Of a stretch of DNA of 5,672 bases, positions 1-3,867 are shown piece after piece. Below the pieces are notes generated by a model. It saw only the letters and a program-made list of their open reading frames with translations, ran no database searches and was not told where the DNA came from. Position 1 is the first letter of the stretch, and each line of letters opens with the position of its first letter. The translations under genes were made by a program, and so were the position numbers. Origin of the DNA: JAUWQU01 sp964605095 (lineage in GTDB: Bacteria; Planctomycetota; Phycisphaerae; SM23-33); assembly GCA_964605095.1 (NCBI GenBank), contig CAZSBS010000288.1, positions 1 through 5,672 on the forward strand, in the 5' to 3' direction.

Positions 1-634
1 CGGCCAGGCGCGAATCGGAATGGGCAGGGAGAATCACGTTCACCTCCACGCCTCTACTGTTCAGCCGGGGGGCAAGCCTCCTGAGGAACTGGCGCGACCC
101 CAACGCGTCAGCCACTACCCGGCAGGTCACGCCGCGCGCCGCCGCCCGTTCCAGGGCCGCGACCACGCTGCGTCCCACCTCGTCGTCAGCGATGATGTAG
201 AACACCAGGTGCACATGGTCCTGCGCTGCGTCAATGTCGCGTAGCAGCCACTCAAGCGTTTGCTCGTGTTGGATTGAGAACTCCACCGCATTGCCCCCGT
301 TGGGCGGCAGGGCGCCGCACGCTTCAGCGGCCCGAGCGATGGCCCCGAGCTGACGTCCCAGTTGCGCCTTCTCCTGGCGCCGCTCAATCTGCGCAAACCG
401 GTCTGCCGCCGTGGACCCGGCCAATGCCTGGCGGTAACGCACGACCCGCCGCCGGCCCAAGGGGTTCGCGGCAAACATCAGGAAGAGCACCGTCTCCACC
501 TACGGAACGGCAAACATCACCGCCAGCCAGCCCAACGCCTTGGTCGGACTGTAACGATGCGCCAGCACGGGAATCAGGATCAAGCTGATCACCCAGCCGC
601 TAATGGGAATTGCATACCACCACTGCATGGTCAT
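1..634 (-). pseudogene. cls: Cardiolipin synthase N-terminal part, interrupted by an in-frame TAG; truncated by window edge
   Basis: Cardiolipin synthases are membrane-bound phospholipase D superfamily enzymes that join phosphatidylglycerol molecules into cardiolipin. The minus frame starting at ATG 634-632 (GGAG seven bases upstream) gives MTMQWWYAIP, two hydrophobic N-terminal spans (about residues 8-25 and 35-56) typical of the PLDc_N domain, then NPLGRRRVVRYR (57-68). A charged linker follows, then the first PLD domain with DIDAAQDHVHLVFYI (133-147), DDEVGR (150-155), AAARGVTCRVVADALGSR (164-181) and FLRRLAPRL (183-191). The frame stays open to base 1, about 211 codons. The only lesion is codon 45, TAG at 502-500, in the second span where relatives have P-(L/W/V)-V-G. 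The HKD motifs lie beyond the window. It could be a recent pseudogene, a sequencing error, a gene restarting downstream (ATG at 478 or GTG at 499, neither with a good ribosome site), or a suppressed stop. Family call confident; functional status not. Confidence 0.85.
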
Positions 635-909
635 GAGTCTACTCCATCGGCGTATCATGGACAATCGGCCGTCATCTGCCCGAAGCCCGCCCAGAAGGGC
701 TTCTGGGGGGAGCATGTGCGTGGTGACGCTTCTGGGATCACAACCCCCGTAGTCCAGGAAGGAACAGCCTATTCTGGGCGGGACAGCAAGAGGTGTTCGC
801 CTGGTGATGAATACCAGTACGAAGATGGCGTTTCGGTGCAAAATCACAGGCGAGATCCTGATCTGGGCCGGTCAGGTCGCCTGCGGCTGCACTCGCTGGC
901 GCAGATATG
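635..909. other. Intergenic region between mpsC-like gene and cls
   Basis: No convincing gene is visible; the frames open here show no recognisable protein. Both flanking genes are on the minus strand, so this may be a read-through spacer. CCTGA (857-861) and TCAGG (872-876) can form a short hairpin past the DUF2294 stop codon but no T-run follows, so I do not call a terminator. At 682-707 two alternative seven-base-pair stems overlap: GAAGCCC (682-688) with GGGCTTC (697-703), or CCCAGAA (690-696) with TTCTGGG (701-707). The heptamer TTCTGGG also occurs at 730-736 and 772-778. No convincing promoter for cls was found. Confidence 0.5.
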
Positions 910-1290
910 TCACCCCCTCTTTGCCTCGCGGGAGACAGGCGCGGCGGACAGCGTGAAGAGCACGACCTCCTCGCCGGTTGCGGTGCTGATGTCGTGGTGC
1001 AGGCTCACGACCTTTGTCCCGGTGATGCCCTGAACCATTTCCTCCAAGGACCGTCTCGCCGTTTCCATCAACTGCGTCCGCACCTGCTTGAGCAGGCCCC
1101 GGCCCGTCTCGGCCGGGAGCGTCTTGACCAGTTGCTGTTCGGCCGCCGTCAGTACGCCGCGGAGGCGCACCACGAGAAGATCGCCGATCAGGTGGGCGTG
1201 GATGTCCTTGGGGCCACGGCCCATGTACTCCTGTTCGAACCGGCTGATCCCTTCGCAGATACCGGCTTCGATCTCGCCTTGTGTCTTCAT
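910..1290 (-). CDS. DUF2294 / MpsC-family protein, 126 residues
   Basis: The protein matches the DUF2294 family, annotated as MpsC of the Na+-translocating membrane-potential-generating (Mps) system first named in Staphylococcus; its biochemical role is not settled. Landmarks are MKTQGEIEAGICEGISRFE at the N terminus, EYMGRGP (21-27), RLRGVLTAAEQQL (42-54), GRGLLKQVR (63-71), SLEEMVQGITG (81-91) and VVSLHHDISTATGE (94-107) followed by LFTL. Length is typical for the family and no membrane span or signal peptide is seen, so a soluble protein is expected. I chose ATG 1290-1288 because family members begin at this MK(T)xGEIE point; the frame extends to 1371 but that extension has no family character. 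The ribosome site is weak (CGAG about nine bases upstream). No MpsA or MpsB gene is present, so it is an orphan member, as is common. It points away from element A and has its own promoter at 1395-1423. Confidence 0.85.
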   Translation of the reverse strand: MKTQGEIEAGICEGISRFEQEYMGRGPKDIHAHLIGDLLVVRLRGVLTAAEQQLVKTLPAETGRGLLKQVRTQLMETARRSLEEMVQGITGTKVVSLHHDISTATGEEVVLFTLSAAPVSREAKRG

Positions 1291-1394
1291 AACGGTCTCG
1301 AATGTGCCCAAGGGCGCAAGCCAAATGCTGGCCAGGCAACAGCTTACACGGGCCGGCAACGCGGCAATCATCGGCCCACCGACACCAACTGTTT

Positions 1395-1423
1395 ATCGTA
1401 CCGGGCGCGAGGAACCGTTTCAA
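1395..1423 (-). promoter_or_regulatory. Sigma70-like promoter for the DUF2294 gene
   Basis: On the minus strand TTGAAA (1423-1418) and TACGAT (1400-1395) are separated by exactly 17 bases. The -35 box matches TTGACA at five of six positions and the -10 box matches TATAAT at four of six. Transcription would begin near 1388, leaving a leader of about 98 bases before ATG 1290. It is the best two-box promoter in the window. Confidence 0.55.
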
Positions 1424-1431
1424 GAATTCGC

Positions 1432-1461
1432 TTGCTTTCCTCGCCCGGGGCGCTCATAGTA
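1432..1461 (+). promoter_or_regulatory. Weak candidate promoter upstream of RNA element A
   Basis: TTGCTT (1432-1437) is followed after 17 bases by CATAGT (1455-1460), or after 18 by ATAGTA. Three of six and four of six consensus positions match. The site would start transcripts near 1467, about 30 bases before element A, and would be divergent from the DUF2294 promoter. It is inferred mainly because element A needs a plus-strand start here; other sites are possible. Confidence 0.25.
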
Positions 1462-1495
1462 GTTTCGGTAGACGGAGTTGGTCGCGGTATTGGAG

Positions 1496-1617
1496 ATCGG
1501 CTCCGAGTCGGACGACTAGATGAAGGGCAGCCCGGCCGTGCCGGGAGGCCCGTTGACGAGTAAGCCGACGTGGTTGAATACCCAAGGGTGTCCAATCACG
1601 TCGGCTTCTTTTGTTTC
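1496..1617 (+). promoter_or_regulatory. Candidate riboswitch-like leader, copy A, before the histidine kinase
   Basis: First of two copies (the other at 2641-2756). Proposed fold: P1 pairs TCGGCT (1497-1502) with AGCCGA (1563-1568). It encloses P2, AGTC (1506-1509)/GACT (1514-1517) with loop GGAC, and P3, GGGC (1525-1528)/GCCC (1548-1551), capped through an AG/AG internal loop by CCCGGC-CGT-GCCGGG (1531-1545). Joining strands AGATGAA and GTTGACGAGTA are identical in both copies. The AGCCGAC strand of P1 is also the 5' arm of the terminator at 1562-1611, so P1 and the terminator exclude each other. This is the layout of a transcription-attenuating riboswitch or other leader RNA. The downstream gene is the kinase at 1666. 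I do not recognise the class; a terminated small RNA is the main alternative. Confidence 0.6.
1562..1614 (+). terminator. Intrinsic terminator of element A
   Basis: AAGCCGACGTGGTTG (1562-1576) pairs with CAATCACGTCGGCTT (1593-1607), a 15-base-pair stem with one G-U pair. The loop holds a small inner hairpin (ATACC/GGTGT), and TTCTTTTGTTT runs from 1606. It lies about 50 bases before the kinase start, so it can attenuate that gene rather than end the previous one, which is on the opposite strand. Confidence 0.8.
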
Positions 1618-1665
1618 CGGCGTGCCGAGCCAGCCGCGACGGCCGTGAAGGCAGAAGGATCGCAC

Positions 1666-2589
1666 ATGGACAACGAGATGGCACCTGTGCAGTACGAGGC
1701 CCCAAACAGGAACGTCATGGTTAACGGCTGGCAGGAAGGCAACCAGAACGTTCCAGGCTTCGTCACGGTCATGGACCAGACGACCGGCACGAAGTGTGCG
1801 AACAAACAAGGCCAGTCGCTGGTCGATGCAACGGCCGAGGATCCGGCGCGGCCGGCCGGGGACTGGCAGGTTGAGCGCAAGCTGCTGGAGGCGACGGACC
1901 GAGAGCGGAACCGTATCGGGCGCGACCTGCACGACAGCGTCCAGGGGAACCTGGCCGGAATCAGCATGATGCTCGAAGGGATGAAGCAGCGCCTCGCCAG
2001 CAGTCATGTCGGCTATGAACACTTGACAGCGGACATCGACAGTATCTGCCATGTTGTCCGAGAGACCATCCGCCAGACGCGCGGCATAGCCATGGGCCTG
2101 TGCCCGATGGACTTGGCGGTCGATGGCTTGGCGAGGGCCTTCAGTCTGCTGGCTTCCACGACCACCAGCCTGTTCGGCATCGCTTGCCAGTTCCGCTGCG
2201 AGAAGCCCGTCCGCCTTGAAAACGAAGCTGTCGCCACACAGCTCTACTATATCGCCCATGAGGCGGTGAACAACGCGTGCAAGCACGCCAAGGCCAGGAG
2301 CATTCTCATCACAATCGAAAGCAGCCGGGAGTGCCTGACGCTGACCGTCGAGGATGACGGGTGCGGCCTGCCGGAGAAGCCGGCACCAGTTGAGGGCATG
2401 GGCCTTGGAACCATGCACTACCGCGCCAAGCTCATTGGGGCGAGGCTCGGGATGCGTCGGGGAGGGCAGCACGGCGCGACTGTCGAGTGCGTCATCCCCG
2501 CGGTTAGCGTGGCGACGGAACGCCCGCTCGCCGTCGCTGGGCACTCCCGCGAGTGCGATGCCAGATCCGAAACACAACTGCGACAATGA
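1666..2589 (+). CDS. Soluble NarL/NreB-type sensor histidine kinase, 307 residues
   Basis: A HisKA_3 plus HATPase_c two-component kinase that should autophosphorylate on histidine and pass the phosphate to a NarL/FixJ-type response regulator. The H-box is ERNRIGRDLHDSVQGNLAGI (80-99) with H89 as phospho-acceptor. The GLCPMDLAVDGL stretch is at 144-155, the N-box HEAVNNACKHAKA at 198-210 (N202, N203), the G1 box EDDGCGLP at 229-236 and the G2 box GMGLGTMHYRA at 244-254. Residues 1-65 resemble no PAS, GAF or membrane sensor and no hydrophobic span is present, so the input is unknown. The C-terminal 27 residues after VIPA are polar and not part of the fold. ATG 1666 was chosen because AGAAGGA lies six bases upstream; the frame is open back to 1570, but that stretch lies in the terminator. 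No response regulator is in the window. The leader at 1496-1617 probably controls it. Confidence 0.9.
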   Translation: MDNEMAPVQYEAPNRNVMVNGWQEGNQNVPGFVTVMDQTTGTKCANKQGQSLVDATAEDPARPAGDWQVERKLLEATDRERNRIGRDLHDSVQGNLAGISMMLEGMKQRLASSHVGYEHLTADIDSICHVVRETIRQTRGIAMGLCPMDLAVDGLARAFSLLASTTTSLFGIACQFRCEKPVRLENEAVATQLYYIAHEAVNNACKHAKARSILITIESSRECLTLTVEDDGCGLPEKPAPVEGMGLGTMHYRAKLIGARLGMRRGGQHGATVECVIPAVSVATERPLAVAGHSRECDARSETQLRQ

Positions 2590-2613
2590 AGCAGTTGCGT
2601 CCGCTCTGGCGCC

Positions 2614-2619
2614 TATAAT
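2614..2619 (+). promoter_or_regulatory. TATAAT -10 box directly upstream of RNA element B
   Basis: A perfect TATAAT lies 25 bases after the kinase stop and 21 bases before the first base of element B. Transcription would start near 2626, so element B would be almost at the 5' end of its transcript. No good -35 box is seen at 17 bases (GCAGTT, 2591-2596); TTGCGT (2595-2600) is only 13 bases away. A similarly isolated TATAAT occurs at 3468. Confidence 0.5.
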
Positions 2620-2640
2620 TCAAACTAGAGCCGGGCGGGG

Positions 2641-2756
2641 GTCGGCTCTGAGTCGGATGACTAGATGAAGGGCAGGCCCTTGGGGCAGGCCCGTTGACGA
2701 GTAAGCCGACGTGGTTCAACGCCTTCCGGGTGTTAGGCCACGTCGGCTCTTTTTGT
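2641..2756 (+). promoter_or_regulatory. Candidate riboswitch-like leader, copy B, before the HicB-like gene
   Basis: Second copy of the element at 1496-1617. P1 is GTCGGCT (2641-2647) with AGCCGAC (2704-2710). P2 is AGTC (2651-2654)/GACT (2659-2662) with loop GGAT. P3 is GGGC (2670-2673)/GCCC (2689-2692), capped by GCCC-TTG-GGGC (2676-2686) across the same AG/AG internal loop. A 30-base block (2687-2716) is identical to 1546-1575. The P3 cap differs in sequence and length from copy A yet remains fully paired, which argues for a conserved RNA fold rather than a mere DNA repeat. The 5' GTCGGCT recurs in the 3' arm of the terminator (2742-2748 plus flanking bases), so antiterminator and terminator compete for AGCCGAC. 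The downstream gene is the HicB-like one at 2833. Confidence 0.6.
2704..2754 (+). terminator. Intrinsic terminator of element B
   Basis: AGCCGACGTGG (2704-2714) pairs perfectly with CCACGTCGGCT (2738-2748) and is followed by CTTTTTGT. The loop contains a second hairpin, AACGCC (2718-2723)/GGTGTT (2729-2734). It lies between the putative promoter at 2614 and the HicB-like gene, so it would attenuate that gene unless the P1 pairing wins. Confidence 0.8.
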
Positions 2757-2832
2757 GTTCGGCGGTCTGGGACAGGCGCCCAGATCAGCCGGTGACGGCA
2801 GCCAGGAAGCTGGCATCGAAAGGAAGTATCCA

Positions 2833-3036
2833 ATGAAGCTGGCGATCAAGATCGGAAAACGACCTGATGGGGATTACCGGGCCTGTTGCCCCTCTCTGCC
2901 CGGATGCTCCGTCTGTGGCCAGACAAAAGAGGACGCTCACGCGCGAATCCAACTGGCGGTGCAGGGGTATCTGGCCAGTTTGGACGTATGCCTGCCGCGG
3001 GAACTGAGCACGGCGCTGACGATGGAAGTGGCCTGA
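2833..3036 (+). CDS. HicB-like antitoxin-fold protein, 67 residues, no HicA partner
   Basis: The sequence MKLAIKIGKRPDGDYRACCP, then SLPGCSVCGQTKEDAHARI (21-39) and AVQGYLASL (42-50), matches the HicB / UPF0150 partial RNase-H fold found in HicAB toxin-antitoxin antitoxins. Full HicB antitoxins usually add a C-terminal ribbon-helix-helix or helix-turn-helix DNA-binding domain; here the protein ends soon after LPRELSTALTMEVA, so that domain is absent. No HicA-like double-stranded RNA-binding gene is adjacent. Such stand-alone HicB-fold proteins are common and their role is often unknown. ATG 2833 has AAAGGAAG seven bases upstream and fits the family start; the longer frame from 2755 begins inside the leader. 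The next gene starts 52 bases after the stop, so both may share a transcript controlled by element B. Confidence 0.75.
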   Translation: MKLAIKIGKRPDGDYRACCPSLPGCSVCGQTKEDAHARIQLAVQGYLASLDVCLPRELSTALTMEVA

Positions 3037-3088
3037 GGGTCGCGCAACAGCTTTTCGGCCCGCTTTGCAGGCAATAGGAGCATGACCA

Positions 3089-3427
3089 ATGGACGCTCAC
3101 AACATAACATCGCAAGCTCCACCCGTGACTCATGGCAGGACTGGGCTTGAGGAGAGCCGGCATGGAGGTTGGGACGACCTGGCCCGGTGGGTGGCCCAAA
3201 TGGATGCCACCCAAAGGCAGGTCTATGCGGCCCGCGTCCAAGATCGGCTTCGGGTTCTTGCCACGATTCTGAAACTCGTCGTGAACGCCAAACGCGAAGG
3301 CAGACTGTGCTATGGCCATGATGGGAGTGTGGTCCTTGGCCGCGACTTGTCCAATGGCGGCGTTTCCACTCCTGGGAAAGGGTCATCGAAGGCGGCAACC
3401 ACCCCGTCGATCGGCCAGGATGCGTGA
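3089..3427 (+). CDS. Hypothetical protein, 112 residues
   Basis: I do not recognise a family. AGGAG lies eight bases before ATG 3089, a good translation start. Residues 28-70 (WDDLARWVAQMDATQRQVYA onward, through RVQDRLRVLATILKLVVNAKREG) look like two amphipathic helices, followed by a short possible beta hairpin LCYGHDGSVVLGRDL (73-87). The first 25 and last 25 residues are polar and probably disordered. There is no signal peptide or membrane span. It follows the HicB-like gene by 52 bases on the same strand, so co-transcription is likely, but there is no HicA signature to make it the missing toxin. The core looks protein-like; the existence of the gene is moderately supported. Confidence 0.55.
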   Translation: MDAHNITSQAPPVTHGRTGLEESRHGGWDDLARWVAQMDATQRQVYAARVQDRLRVLATILKLVVNAKREGRLCYGHDGSVVLGRDLSNGGVSTPGKGSSKAATTPSIGQDA

Positions 3428-3467
3428 CCGTGACGTCCTGCAACGCGCGGTTGCCCCGCGAGACGCA

Positions 3468-3473
3468 TATAAT
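3468..3473 (+). promoter_or_regulatory. TATAAT -10 box before the structured leader of the 3616 gene / xfp
   Basis: A perfect TATAAT lies 41 bases after the 112-residue gene. It is followed by CAACTGAATT, resembling the TCAAACTAG that follows the box at 2614. As there, no convincing -35 element is found at normal spacing; TTGCCC (3451-3456) is only 11 bases upstream. Transcription would start near 3480, giving a leader of about 135 bases before ATG 3616. Confidence 0.4.
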
Positions 3474-3480
3474 CAACTGA

Positions 3481-3600
3481 ATTGGCTCTGGCACCCATAG
3501 CTGTCCGCGGAAGGTCTGCGGCGGTGCTACTGTGCCAGGCTTCGCGGCAGAACGCATGATAGCCAAGATGGTATGCCGCGTTCTCGGTCTTGGGTGTATA
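3481..3600 (+). promoter_or_regulatory. Hairpin-rich untranslated leader of unknown role
   Basis: No gene is visible in 3428-3615. Several stems are possible: CTGGCAC (3488-3494) with GTGCCAG (3532-3538); CGCGGCA (3543-3549) with TGCCGCG (3574-3580); CCAAGA (3563-3568) with TCTTGG (3588-3593). The last two cross and cannot form together as a simple nested fold, so a pseudoknot or a switch is possible. No T-run follows, so if regulatory it would act on translation (ribosome site GAGGAG at 3601-3606) rather than by intrinsic termination. It is unlike elements A and B. Confidence 0.35.
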
Positions 3601-3615
3601 GAGGAGAATGAAACT

Positions 3616-3834
3616 ATGCCGATGGGCAAGCACGATGTAGAAAGCGAAGGATCCAAGCCACGGGATCACGAGCACCTACGTCCACACCCCAAGTGGCGCC
3701 CACACCGCGATTGGCGAGTCTGGCTGGCCGTGCTGCTGATGCTCGCCCTTATGGGTGTCTATGTGATGACGATGGACCTTTCCCGCAGACCGGGCAGTCC
3801 CCCTACTCAACCAATGCCGGCGGTCGCGCCTTAG
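3616..3834 (+). CDS. Small single-span membrane protein, 72 residues
   Basis: GAGGAG (3601-3606) lies nine bases before ATG 3616. The product has a charged, histidine-rich N-terminal part (residues 1-33, including KHDVESEGSKPRDHEH), one hydrophobic span WLAVLLMLALMGVYVMTM (about 36-53) and a short proline-rich tail ending PMPAVAP. Positive charges (R29, R31, R34) just before the span suggest the N terminus faces the cytoplasm. No enzymatic motif is visible and I do not recognise a named family. It precedes xfp by 33 bases and probably shares its transcript. Its TAG stop is in the same frame as xfp with no other stop between, so read-through would produce a membrane-anchored phosphoketolase. 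The frame extends upstream to 3532, but that stretch is in the hairpin leader. Confidence 0.65.
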   Translation: MPMGKHDVESEGSKPRDHEHLRPHPKWRPHRDWRVWLAVLLMLALMGVYVMTMDLSRRPGSPPTQPMPAVAP

Positions 3835-3867
3835 GATCAAGTCGCAGAAACCTACAGGAACACAACT

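Noticed and set aside
682..707. Intrinsic terminator between the DUF2294 gene and cls
   Set aside because: The hairpins are good, but no T-run follows on either strand.
1570..1665. Upstream extension of the histidine kinase to ATG 1570
   Set aside because: The extension is the translated terminator hairpin; ATG 1666 has a good ribosome site, and the 1570 start has none.
1516..2586. Long minus-strand open frame of 356 codons opposite the histidine kinase
   Set aside because: It is the mirror of a strongly supported kinase gene; its product has no recognisable family and its ends fall in the two RNA elements. The similar peptide ends (HVGLLVNGP) simply reflect the repeated DNA.
2701..2760. 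Possible integron attC site (GCCTAAC on the minus strand at element B)
   Set aside because: Copy A lacks the motif, there is no matching GTTRRRY core at the other end, and the stem is explained by the terminator with its T-run.
3484..3500. Possible sigma54 promoter (TGGCAC at 3489-3494)
   Set aside because: The downstream GC is at the wrong distance for a -24/-12 site; TGGCAC is instead part of the hairpin with 3532-3538.
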